Positions 16,509 to 24,518 of a stretch of 64,000 bases of DNA are shown here, in pieces. The notes under the pieces are model-generated. The model was not told where the DNA came from and did not search any database. It saw only the letters and a program-made list of their open reading frames with translations. The position numbers and the translations under genes are program-made. Within the stretch, counting starts at the first letter, position 1, and every line of letters begins with the position of its first letter. Source of the stretch: Rapidithrix thailandica (GTDB lineage Bacteria > Bacteroidota > Bacteroidia > Cytophagales > Flammeovirgaceae); the NCBI RefSeq assembly GCF_039710355.1, contig NZ_JBDKWZ010000016.1, positions 62,001-126,000 on the forward strand. Reading direction: 5' to 3'.

Positions 16509-17657
16509 TCATTCTCCGATTCTGGCCCCGTCTCCGGTCACTACGGTATAGGCTTTCATTTCTTTCCCGAAAGCCTGCATATACGCTTCCCGGAGGTCGA
16601 AAATAAATGTATCTACGGCTTCTTCTTTTACCAGGTTAATCGTGCATCCGCCAAAGCCACCGCCCATCATCCGGGCTCCTACCACTTGAGGGTTGTCCCT
16701 TGTTTGGTCTACCAGAAAGTCCAACTCTTCACAGCTAACTTCATAAGCATGGCTTAGGCCGGCATGGGAACCGTACATCAGTTGTCCAAGGGCTTCCAAG
16801 TCACCCGCCTGCAAACTTTGACAGGCGTTTTCCAAGCGGTTATTCTCTTTAACAACGTAGGAACAGCGCTGGTAAATGGTGGCATCAAACTCCTCACAAT
16901 GTTTTTCTAGCATAGCGATTGTTACATCCCGGAGGTTTTTGATTTCCGGGTAATATTGTTGGAGGATTTGTACTCCTACTTCGCACTGTTCCCTACGTAT
17001 GTTGTATTCAGATGAGGCCAACGAATGGGCCACGTTAGTATCACAAAGCACCAGTTTATATCCGCTGATGTCCAAAGGAATATATTCCCAACTCATACTC
17101 CGGCAATCCAGCTTGATCACATGACCGGCCTTACCGAAGGTGGAAGCAAACTGGTCCATAATGCCGCATTTTACCCCGGCATAATTATGTTCGGCCGCTT
17201 GAGCACTTAGCGCGATCTCTTGTTGATTGAGCTCTCCGGCAAACAAGTGATTGAGTCCGGTTCCTAAGGCACACTCCAAAGCGGCAGAGGATGACATGCC
17301 GGCACCCAAAGGCACATCGCTGCTGAATACGGCATCAAAGCCTTCGATCTTTACGCCTCGCTTTTTCATTTCGGCTACCACACCTATCAAGTAGTTGATC
17401 CAACCGGACTGAACTTGTAGCGATTCCAATGAAAATTCTCCATGCTCCTTTAAATCCAATGCATAAGCCCTTACCGTACCGGTATTGTTTTTTGCCAGTG
17501 CAAATACCATTTCCTTATCGATAGCGGCAGGCAATACAAAGCCGTCATTATAATCGGTATGTTCTCCAATCAAATTTACCCGTCCCGGTGCCTTTGCAAT
17601 CAGGGGCTCACCCTGGAAGTGCTCATGGAATGTATGTAGTATAGTGTCTATTTGCAT
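16509..17657 (-). CDS. galK: Galactokinase
   Basis: 382 residues, a GHMP-family kinase that phosphorylates galactose at C1 with ATP. All three signatures are present: GRVNLIGEHTDYNDGFVLP (about 25-43), PLGAGMSSSAALECALG (about 113-129, phosphate-binding) and ARMMGGGFGGCTINLV (about 330-345). It is the first gene of the galK-galT-galM set. The upstream gap (17658-18007) is shared with a divergent LacI-type regulator and holds a 30-bp inverted repeat at 17698-17727, about 40 bp before the start, a good place for control. Confidence 0.95.
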   Translation of the reverse strand: MQIDTILHTFHEHFQGEPLIAKAPGRVNLIGEHTDYNDGFVLPAAIDKEMVFALAKNNTGTVRAYALDLKEHGEFSLESLQVQSGWINYLIGVVAEMKKRGVKIEGFDAVFSSDVPLGAGMSSSAALECALGTGLNHLFAGELNQQEIALSAQAAEHNYAGVKCGIMDQFASTFGKAGHVIKLDCRSMSWEYIPLDISGYKLVLCDTNVAHSLASSEYNIRREQCEVGVQILQQYYPEIKNLRDVTIAMLEKHCEEFDATIYQRCSYVVKENNRLENACQSLQAGDLEALGQLMYGSHAGLSHAYEVSCEELDFLVDQTRDNPQVVGARMMGGGFGGCTINLVKEEAVDTFIFDLREAYMQAFGKEMKAYTVVTGDGARIGE

Positions 17658-17697
17658 AGCGAGTCCTGGTCCTAACCTTTAATGAGTTTTGGTGTAT

Positions 17698-17727
17698 AAA
17701 CCTTCCGGGTAAATACCCGAAAGGTTT
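17698..17727. promoter_or_regulatory. Inverted repeat upstream of galK (operator or attenuator)
   Basis: AAACCTT-c-CGGGTA (17698-17711) pairs with TACCCG-a-AAGGTTT (17714-17727). It lies between galK and the divergent LacI-type gene. It could be a LacI-family operator or an RNA hairpin in the galK leader; sequence alone does not decide. The rest of 17658-18007 has no clear promoter. Confidence 0.5.
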
Positions 17728-18007
17728 ATTGTCCACTACTCAATTTGTAAAATTTATTAGTAAGATCTATCTGGTTTAGTCTATGGAAAATTTCTATTGA
17801 TCCTCATATTAAAAACCGTTTGATCACTCATCATTCAGTTTTGTTTCATTTGTGAATGCGATATTAGAAAATGTTCGATGAAAAAAATAGAGGAGAAATG
17901 CCCGGAGCTGAAAATACCGTTTCCGGTACCGTTCTCGAAAGGAAAAAAATTTCCATCTTTGTCAGGGTTTGGAAGAAGAGCTGGCGAATTTGCATGCCTT
18001 GTATCTT

Positions 18008-19045
18008 ATGAAAAAAAAGAAAGTAACGATAAAACACCTGGCCAGAAAGCTGAATGTTTCGGTTTCTACGGTTTCGCGGGCCTTACGCGATGCCCCTGAC
18101 GTGAAGCCGGAAACCAAAAAGGCCGTGTTAGAACTGGTAGAGGAATTAAATTATAAGCGCAGCTTTCTGGCGAGAAGTTTAGTGAGCAAGCGTACCTATA
18201 ATGTAGGGGTGATTGTGCCGGATATTGCCGTACCCTTTTTTGGCAATGCCATTGCCGGGATGCAGGAATATTTGCATCAGCAAGGGTATAACTTGATTAT
18301 TTGTAGCTCGAATGAAGAATTTGAGAAAGAAAAGAAAAATGTAGAACTGTTGCTCGATCATCAAGTAGACGGCTTGATGATTTCCTTGTCCACACAAACC
18401 AAAGACTACACACACCTGGAATACGCAAGGGACGAAGGCCTGCCTGTAGTGTTGTTTGACCGGGTATTACCCGGGCAACAAGACAATTTTCCCAAAGTGT
18501 TAGTGGACGATCAATCGGGGGCCTATAAAGCAATCCGGCATTTACTGGAAAGAGGCTACCGGAAAATAGCACATATTAGCGGGCCGGAACATTTGGTCAT
18601 CAGCCGTCAACGAACGGCCGGATATAAAACGGCTTTGGAAAATGCCGGGATTGCTTTGACTCCCGGTTATTTGCTGCATTTTGACATGGAAGGCCAAGTA
18701 GGGGAACTGGTAGACAATTTGTTGGCATTGCCCGATCCGCCGGATGCGATCTTTGCTATCAACGATCCGGTTGCATTCGCCATTATGCATCATTTACTGA
18801 GCAAAGGGGTCCGGATCCCGGAAGAAATGGGAATCGTGGGATTTACCGGAGGGCCTATGAGCAAGTTGTATTACCCGTCCTTAAGTTCGGTGCGACAACC
18901 TTCCCGGGCAATGGGAAAATCAGCCGCCAAGATGTTGTTAAAAGAAATTGAAAGCCCGTCTTCAGAAACCGGTTCAAAGCCCAAGATCAGGATTATTCCC
19001 ACGGAGCTGGAAGTGGGGCAATCGAGCCAACGGAGTAAAGTGTAA
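18008..19045 (+). CDS. LacI family transcriptional regulator, divergent from gal genes
   Basis: 345 residues from ATG 18008 (MKKKKVTIKHLARKL); upstream in-frame starts add residues not found in the family. The LacI helix-turn-helix is VTIKHLARKLNVSVSTVSRALRD with hinge NYKRSFLARSLVSKRT. It is followed by a periplasmic-binding-protein-like sensor: NVGVIVPDIAVPFFGNAI, ILDHQVDGLM-type block, LVDDQSGAYKAIRHLLERGYRKIAHISG and AIFAINDPVAFAIMHHL. Its position suggests galactose-pathway control, but the next plus-strand genes (M20 hydrolase and isochorismatase) are an alternative target. A terminator follows at 19121-19150. Confidence 0.9.
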   Translation: MKKKKVTIKHLARKLNVSVSTVSRALRDAPDVKPETKKAVLELVEELNYKRSFLARSLVSKRTYNVGVIVPDIAVPFFGNAIAGMQEYLHQQGYNLIICSSNEEFEKEKKNVELLLDHQVDGLMISLSTQTKDYTHLEYARDEGLPVVLFDRVLPGQQDNFPKVLVDDQSGAYKAIRHLLERGYRKIAHISGPEHLVISRQRTAGYKTALENAGIALTPGYLLHFDMEGQVGELVDNLLALPDPPDAIFAINDPVAFAIMHHLLSKGVRIPEEMGIVGFTGGPMSKLYYPSLSSVRQPSRAMGKSAAKMLLKEIESPSSETGSKPKIRIIPTELEVGQSSQRSKV

Positions 19046-19120
19046 ATGACACGATTGATATCCTAAACTCCAACTTCTGTTTTGGGTAAACGATCCGCCC
19101 TTCCTACTGATGGGAAAGAA

Positions 19121-19150
19121 AACTAAGCCGGAAAAACTTCCGGTTTTTTT
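19121..19150 (+). terminator. Terminator after the LacI-type gene
   Basis: AGCCGGAA and TTCCGGTT around a short A-rich loop, then a run of seven T. This separates lacI from the downstream hydrolase gene. Confidence 0.7.
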
Positions 19151-19183
19151 GTTTCCCTGTCCCTTTATCACTATTTTTTGAAT

Positions 19184-20449
19184 ATGACAACTACATCACT
19201 TACCATCAATTTCGAAAGGTTAAAACAGGATATTTTTCACCTTTCCACCATTGGAAAAAGCCCGGAGGACAATGGAATTTACCGGCAGGCCTTTTCCAAA
19301 GAGGATTTACAAGCCCGGCAATGGTTGGGTGAACGCCTACAGAAGGCAGGGATTAACAGTACGATGGACGGTGCGGCCAATGTATTGGCCCGCATCGGAG
19401 ATCCGGAAGCTCCGTCTATTACGGTAGGCTCTCATTTGGACACGGTAGCTTGTGCCGGAGCCCTGGACGGGGCTTTGGGTGTGCTGGTGGGTTTGGAATG
19501 CCTGAGAACGATTCATGAACAGGATATCCCTTTGACTCACCCACTGGAGTTGATTGCGTTTAGCGATGAGGAGGGACGGTTCGGAGGGATGCTGGGTTCT
19601 CAGGCTACGGCAGGAATGCTCAACCCGGGGTTTATTCAACATGCTATGGACCTGGATGGAATCTCTTTGGTGGAGGTAATGGAACAACAGGGGATGAACC
19701 CTATGGGGATATTGGACTGTTCCCGCACCCGGGATAGCCTGTTGTGTTTTTTGGAATTGCATATCGAACAAGGCCCTGTCTTGGATACGAAAAACCTGGA
19801 AGTGGGAATTGTATCAGCCATCACAGGGCTTTTCAAATGGCAAATTACGCTCTCCGGTACAGCCAATCATGCCGGTACCACGCCTATGACCATGCGTCAG
19901 GATGCCTTTATGGGATTGGCTGACTTTGCGCATGAAATTCCTCGCATTTTGGACGAAAACGGTGGGGAAAACTCCCGGGCCACGATTGGTAAGGTTGAGT
20001 TGTTTCCCGGCTCGCCCAATACCATTCCCGAAAAGGCCATCTTTAGTATTGATGTACGTGATACGGACGTGGAAGTCTTAAAAGAGCTGCAGTTGGCCAT
20101 CCGGAAAGCGCTTTCGGCAATAGCACGGAAAGGAGGGTTGATGTTTGAATTTGAAGAGTTGAGCTTTATCCATCCCGTTCAATCCGATGTGCAATTGGTA
20201 AATGCTCTGGAGAAAAAAGCCCGGATGTTGGACTATCAATTTGAAATTATGCCCAGCGGGGCGGCCCACGATGCTCAGATCATGGCTAATTTATGCCCGG
20301 TAGCAATGGTATTTGTGCCTAGTAAAGGAGGGGTCAGCCACTCGCCGAATGAATGGACAGATTGGGCTTTTATAGAAAAAGGGGCTAACTTATTGTTACA
20401 CACAATTCTTGAATTACAAAACCAAAAATTTGAAAAGTATGAAGGCTAA
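19184..20449 (+). CDS. M20-family amidohydrolase (N-carbamoyl-amino-acid hydrolase / allantoate amidohydrolase type)
   Basis: 421 residues from ATG 19184. It is a two-zinc hydrolase of the hydantoinase/carbamoylase subfamily, which removes carbamoyl groups from ureido compounds. Metal-site motifs: TVGSHLDTVACAGALDGALGV (His, Asp), AFSDEEGRFGG (Glu pair), LELHIEQGPVLD (His), and a C-terminal GAAHDAQIMA plus GGVSHSPNEW (His). The dimerisation segment TGLFKWQITLSGTANHAGTTPM is typical. It overlaps the next gene by 11 nt. The natural substrate cannot be read from sequence. Confidence 0.88.
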   Translation: MTTTSLTINFERLKQDIFHLSTIGKSPEDNGIYRQAFSKEDLQARQWLGERLQKAGINSTMDGAANVLARIGDPEAPSITVGSHLDTVACAGALDGALGVLVGLECLRTIHEQDIPLTHPLELIAFSDEEGRFGGMLGSQATAGMLNPGFIQHAMDLDGISLVEVMEQQGMNPMGILDCSRTRDSLLCFLELHIEQGPVLDTKNLEVGIVSAITGLFKWQITLSGTANHAGTTPMTMRQDAFMGLADFAHEIPRILDENGGENSRATIGKVELFPGSPNTIPEKAIFSIDVRDTDVEVLKELQLAIRKALSAIARKGGLMFEFEELSFIHPVQSDVQLVNALEKKARMLDYQFEIMPSGAAHDAQIMANLCPVAMVFVPSKGGVSHSPNEWTDWAFIEKGANLLLHTILELQNQKFEKYEG

Positions 20450-21236
20450 CGGTGACAATATCAATATAGGGAAAAAAGACCCTTTGAAGGAATATTATTC
20501 TTCCATTGTTCAGACGGATACCGAGGAGCGGATAGAAAACCTGGCTAACCGGGATGTGGCATTATTGCTGATCGACTTGCAATACCTGGATGCCGCCAGG
20601 GGATATGGAGTGTTTCAAGATATTCTGGCTTCCGGCATTCCTCCCGAACACGAAGAGTATTATTTTCGCACGCTCGAAAACCAGGTGCTTCCCAATGTGC
20701 AAAAACTGTTGAAGGCTTTTCGCAAAAACCGCTTGGAAATTATTCATATCCGTATTCAGTCTTTGACTTTGGACGGGCGCGACCGGAGTAACGGCCACAA
20801 ACGCTTGGGATTGCATGCCGCGCCCGGGTCTAAAGAAGCGGAGTTTTTGGAAGAAGTGACTCCTTTGGAAAACGAGATTGTCATTAACAAAACCGCCAGT
20901 GGGGTATTTTCTTCTACGAATATCAATTATGTGTTGAAAAACCTGGGAATCAATGAGCTGGTTGTCGCGGGTGTGTATACCAATGAGTGTGTGGAAACCA
21001 CCGTAAGAGATGCTTGTGACCTGGGGTACCTGGTTAGCCTGGTGGAAGATGCTTGTACCACAGTAACCAAAGAATTACATCAAGCCAGTATCACCACTCT
21101 CAAAGACCGCTATGCTTCGGTGGTCTCCACAATGGATATCGAGGAAAGGGTAGAAGAGAATGTGACCGAAGAAATCAAAGAAGTAGGGGGGATCTCGCAT
21201 TTTACCAGTCATACCTATGACGATTACCAACAGTAG
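20439..21236 (+). CDS. Isochorismatase-family cysteine hydrolase
   Basis: 265 residues from ATG 20439, which overlaps the upstream stop by 11 nt. The catalytic triad of the family is visible: Asp in ALLLIDLQYLD, Lys in IVINKTASGVFSSTN, and Cys in VVAGVYTNECVETTVRDA. Family members hydrolyse N-carbamoylsarcosine, ureidoacrylate, biuret or similar amides. Pairing with a ureido-type M20 hydrolase suggests a short ureide or carbamoyl-compound breakdown route, but no substrate is provable. Cytoplasmic. Confidence 0.85.
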   Translation: MKANGDNINIGKKDPLKEYYSSIVQTDTEERIENLANRDVALLLIDLQYLDAARGYGVFQDILASGIPPEHEEYYFRTLENQVLPNVQKLLKAFRKNRLEIIHIRIQSLTLDGRDRSNGHKRLGLHAAPGSKEAEFLEEVTPLENEIVINKTASGVFSSTNINYVLKNLGINELVVAGVYTNECVETTVRDACDLGYLVSLVEDACTTVTKELHQASITTLKDRYASVVSTMDIEERVEENVTEEIKEVGGISHFTSHTYDDYQQ

Positions 21237-21523
21237 GGGGATACTAAGTGGGGGAGGCTTTGGAATAGTTGTTTATTTAATATTAGTTAACTTTAAGGGG
21301 TGGCTTTTGGGAAGTTTTTTAAGAAGAATAAAGCATTATTGAAAATAAAGCAAATATAATCTTTTGATTTTTTTGGAAAAAAATCTCAACTTAGTGCTTT
21401 GATTTATTTTAATATAAGTAAACTTTTTAGATTTTGATAAATATGTTTGCAGAGAGCTGTTTGTCAGTTTTATGAATTTGAAAAATGCTTTTCTTAAATC
21501 TAATCCATCTAAAAACTTCCATT

Positions 21524-22423
21524 ATGAAAAAAATACCCTTATTGCTACTGGTGGTTATATGCTTTTGGAGTTGTGAAAGCAGAGTGAGGTCCCATAGGCT
21601 GGTAGTGATCGGACTTGACGGCTTGAGTGTTGAAGGGTACCAAAAAGCCAAACACCCGCACTTGGATCAGTTGATGGCGGAAGGGACTTTATCTCTTACC
21701 ACCCGGAGCGTGATGCCTTCGGTCACCTTGCCTAACTGGACCAGCCACCTGACAGCCAGCGGTCCGGAACAACACGGGGTAGTCAGTAATGATTGGAAAC
21801 TCGATAACTATACATTACCTCCCACAGAAAAAGACGAAGACGGATATTTTCCTTCGGTTTTCAAAGTACTGAAAGAACAGGTTCCGGAGGTGAAGACGGC
21901 TTTTTACTACAATTGGGGGAACCTGATCAACCCGATCAATCAGCGGTATTTGGACGAAGTGCACTTTGAAGAAAATGATGAATACTCCGTGAGTTATCAA
22001 AAAGCCCTGGATTTTATAGTAGAGCATAAAGAAAAACCTACATTCGTTTTCTTGTATTCTGTTCATACGGACCATGCCGGGCACAAACACAAGTGGATGT
22101 CCACAGAGTATATCTCAGCCATTGAAGAAGCGGACAAAGCCATTGGCAATTTACTTCAAGAATTGAAAGCGGCCGGGCTTTATAAGGATACCCACTTTAT
22201 GTTGATTACGGATCACGGAGGAATCGAACACGGTCATGGTGGGGTTTCAACCAACGAAATGAACATCCCTTGGGCCATTACCGGACCCGGCATCCAAAAA
22301 GGGAAATTGATGACGGAGCCCAACAACAATCCCAATACGGCCAAAGTCATTTCCTGGCTGTTTGGCTGTGAGGAACTTCCAAAGTCATGGGTAGGGGAAG
22401 TTCCCGAGTCTATTTTTGAGTAG
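21524..22423 (+). CDS. Alkaline phosphatase/nucleotide pyrophosphatase-type lipoprotein
   Basis: 299 residues from ATG 21524. Lipoprotein signal ends CFWSC. It belongs to the type I phosphodiesterase/alkaline phosphatase superfamily, which hydrolyses phosphate mono- or diesters with two metals. Seen: LVVIGLDGLSVEGY (first metal Asp), SVMPSVTLPNWTSHLTASGPEQHGVV (Thr nucleophile), YSVHTDHAGHKH (Asp/His), and MLITDHGGIEHGHGG (Asp-His pair and later His). The set of metal ligands looks complete, so it is probably active. Substrate unknown. The upstream gap 21237-21523 is strongly AT-rich with no other feature. Confidence 0.87.
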   Translation: MKKIPLLLLVVICFWSCESRVRSHRLVVIGLDGLSVEGYQKAKHPHLDQLMAEGTLSLTTRSVMPSVTLPNWTSHLTASGPEQHGVVSNDWKLDNYTLPPTEKDEDGYFPSVFKVLKEQVPEVKTAFYYNWGNLINPINQRYLDEVHFEENDEYSVSYQKALDFIVEHKEKPTFVFLYSVHTDHAGHKHKWMSTEYISAIEEADKAIGNLLQELKAAGLYKDTHFMLITDHGGIEHGHGGVSTNEMNIPWAITGPGIQKGKLMTEPNNNPNTAKVISWLFGCEELPKSWVGEVPESIFE

Positions 22424-22432
22424 TCGTAAGGG

Positions 22433-22480
22433 GCTGATTCTTCTCCCTGTTGCCAACTTGAAACAGGGAGAAGAATCAGC
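22433..22480. other. Long perfect hairpin without T-run
   Basis: A 19-bp perfect stem starting GCTGATTCTTCTCCC (22433-22451) pairs with 22462-22480 around a 10-nt loop, 10 bp after the phosphodiesterase stop. There is no T-run on either strand, so it is atypical as a terminator; it may be an mRNA 3'-end stabiliser or a small palindromic element. Confidence 0.6.
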
Positions 22481-22616
22481 TAAAATCAAGTAGGTAGTTG
22501 TTTGTATTTTGTCAATAATTATTAATGCGTTTAGAAGTCTGTGGAAATATGTATAGTCTTGCCCCGGTATAAAAAAATACCCAAACAAAAGAAATACAAC
22601 CCCAGACAACTACAGA

Positions 22617-23675
22617 ATGATTGCGACTTTATTCAACACTCAAGGCTTGAATACTCAACGCCTCCCTTGGATCGACTACGCCAAGGGCCTGGCGATCGTA
22701 TTAGTAGTGTACCGCCATGTAGCGAATGGAATTGACCGGGCAGGTATTACCATGCCTCAATGGGTGGATATGGTGCAGCAATCGGTGTATAATTTCCGGA
22801 TGCCCTTGTTTTTTATTTTGGCCGGGATGTTTGTTTGCCGGAGCCTGCAAAAACGCTCTATCCGGGAGTTTCTGAAATATAAGTTGCACAGCATTATGTA
22901 CCCTTATTTTTTATGGGGATGCTTTCAAGTGGGAATTCAGGTGTTTTTCTCCCAATATGCCAATTCCGACCGGGGGCTACAAGATTTTCTTTACCTCTTG
23001 TATTTGCCCAGGGAGATTGATCAATTTTGGTTTTTGTATACCCTGTTTAATGTTACGGTGCTTTTTGCCTTGTTTCAGTTTTATGCCCAGCCCAAGCCTT
23101 GGATGCAACTACTACTTGCTACAGGTTTTTATTGGATTTCCACAATGGATGGGCTTCAAAACTATTCCCTGATACAAGATACCCTCAATTTTTACCTGTA
23201 TTTTGCTTTAGGCAATTTTGTGGCGGATGGCTTACTGAACAAAAATAACTATTCAATCTTTTCCTCCAAAAGACTGCTGTTGGTGCTCAGTCCTTTGTTT
23301 TTACTAAGCCAATGGTACTGGATCCAACATCCTGATTTGCGGATGGCACAGCCTTTTGTCTTTGCCGGGATTGCCGTATTAGGCAGCGCATTTTTGTTTA
23401 ACCTTTCTTTCCTGTTCCAAAAGCATAAAGTATTACAAGTCTTAAGAATCATTGGCAACCACTCCCTGTATATTTACATTATGCATGTCATCGTAATGGC
23501 AGCTACCCGTATCGTCTTGATGAAATTTTTAGGCATCAGCCAGTGGCAAGTGCTTTTGGGAGTGGGGGTGCTTTTCGGAATTTTCCTTCCGGTCATCATG
23601 TACAACCTTAGTAACCAACTGGGCTGTTGGTTCTTATACCGTCCGGACAAACCCAAAACCCTTCAACGGGCCTGA
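22617..23675 (+). CDS. Acyltransferase 3 family integral membrane protein
   Basis: 352 residues with about ten hydrophobic helices. The N-terminal block RLPWIDYAKGLAIVLVVYRHVANGI carries the family's R/D...H pattern (usually a catalytic-type His after the first helix), followed by FRMPLFFILAGMFV, also typical. Relatives transfer acetyl or other acyl groups to sugars, peptidoglycan or surface polysaccharides. No partner genes show the substrate. It ends at 23675, and a weak hairpin (23739-23770) follows. Confidence 0.85.
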   Translation: MIATLFNTQGLNTQRLPWIDYAKGLAIVLVVYRHVANGIDRAGITMPQWVDMVQQSVYNFRMPLFFILAGMFVCRSLQKRSIREFLKYKLHSIMYPYFLWGCFQVGIQVFFSQYANSDRGLQDFLYLLYLPREIDQFWFLYTLFNVTVLFALFQFYAQPKPWMQLLLATGFYWISTMDGLQNYSLIQDTLNFYLYFALGNFVADGLLNKNNYSIFSSKRLLLVLSPLFLLSQWYWIQHPDLRMAQPFVFAGIAVLGSAFLFNLSFLFQKHKVLQVLRIIGNHSLYIYIMHVIVMAATRIVLMKFLGISQWQVLLGVGVLFGIFLPVIMYNLSNQLGCWFLYRPDKPKTLQRA

Positions 23676-23738
23676 GGAAAAACTGAATGATTACTACACT
23701 TGCTCTGCCAGGTGATTTTAATGCGTAAATTTACCCCC

Positions 23739-23770
23739 GTAAAATCCGTGGTTTTCCCTGTGGGTTTTAC
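23739..23770 (+). terminator. Weak hairpin after the acyltransferase gene
   Basis: GTAAAATCC (23739-23747) and GGGTTTTAC (23762-23770) around a 14-nt loop, then CTTTG. Terminator role is likely but weak. Confidence 0.4.
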
Positions 23771-23844
23771 TTTGTGATTTTTCTTAAGGGTTATTTTTTG
23801 AGAAATCAGGAAAAAATACGCTTACATAGATGTTGGGGAAAAGC

Positions 23845-23852
23845 TACATTTG
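23845..23852 (+). promoter_or_regulatory. TAnnTTTG-type -7 box upstream of the chemotaxis-type cluster
   Basis: TACATTTG matches the Bacteroidota -7 consensus, but a properly spaced -33 TTG is not evident and the first gene is about 290 bp away, implying a long leader if used. The remaining gap 23676-24140 shows nothing else. Confidence 0.3.
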
Positions 23853-24140
23853 TATTGTGGATAAACCCTATTTGTTCCTGTATTTTTTTTCACAGGACTT
23901 TTTTAAACAAACAAACCTTTCAATACTCGATCCGGCTCACTCTTGGAAAGTGAAGGATCGAAACAATCATCAACGTACTTTAAGACTAAATATTCAGCAA
24001 AATAGGTAATATGCATTACCTCCGTGTTTGAATAAACAAAACTTCACAACAGTGTATACCCCTGTGTTTGCATAGAGGGACAGGGCTGTCATGATCAGTT
24101 TTTTCAGAAAGCGTATAGGACTTTATAAATAAATACCAAC

Positions 24141-24503
24141 ATGGATAAGACTATTCTTGTAGTAGATGATTTTGAAAATACCCGCTTCATCATAAAAATG
24201 ACTTTGGAGAAAAAAGGGTATAGAGTCATCGAGGCGGAGCATGGAAAGGAGGCATTGACCTATTTGGATGGGCGTAAGCTCAATTTGATTATTACCGATT
24301 TGAATATGCCGGAAATGGATGGGATTGAATTTACCGAAGCAATCAGAGGTAATGCCCGTTACGGACGGCTTCCTGTACTGATGTTGACTACGGAAATCTC
24401 AGAAAAAAAGAAGGCAAATGCCCGCAGTGCCGGCATTACGGGCTGGATTAAAAAACCTTTTGACATTAGCAGTTTTTTGAAAGCCGTTGAAAAAGTTCTT
24501 TAA
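24141..24503 (+). CDS. Single-domain response regulator (CheY-like)
   Basis: 120 residues, a receiver domain only. Acidic pocket VVDD (residues 7-10), phospho-acceptor Asp53 in IITDLNMPEMDG, conserved Thr in MLTTE and Lys in WIKKPF (about 104). There is no output domain. It stands 15 bp before the CheA gene, so CheA is the expected phosphodonor. In a motile cell it would act on a motor or gliding machinery; in other cells it may serve an alternative signalling output. Confidence 0.93.
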   Translation: MDKTILVVDDFENTRFIIKMTLEKKGYRVIEAEHGKEALTYLDGRKLNLIITDLNMPEMDGIEFTEAIRGNARYGRLPVLMLTTEISEKKKANARSAGITGWIKKPFDISSFLKAVEKVL

Positions 24504-24518
24504 ACTTCGCTGTAGCGC

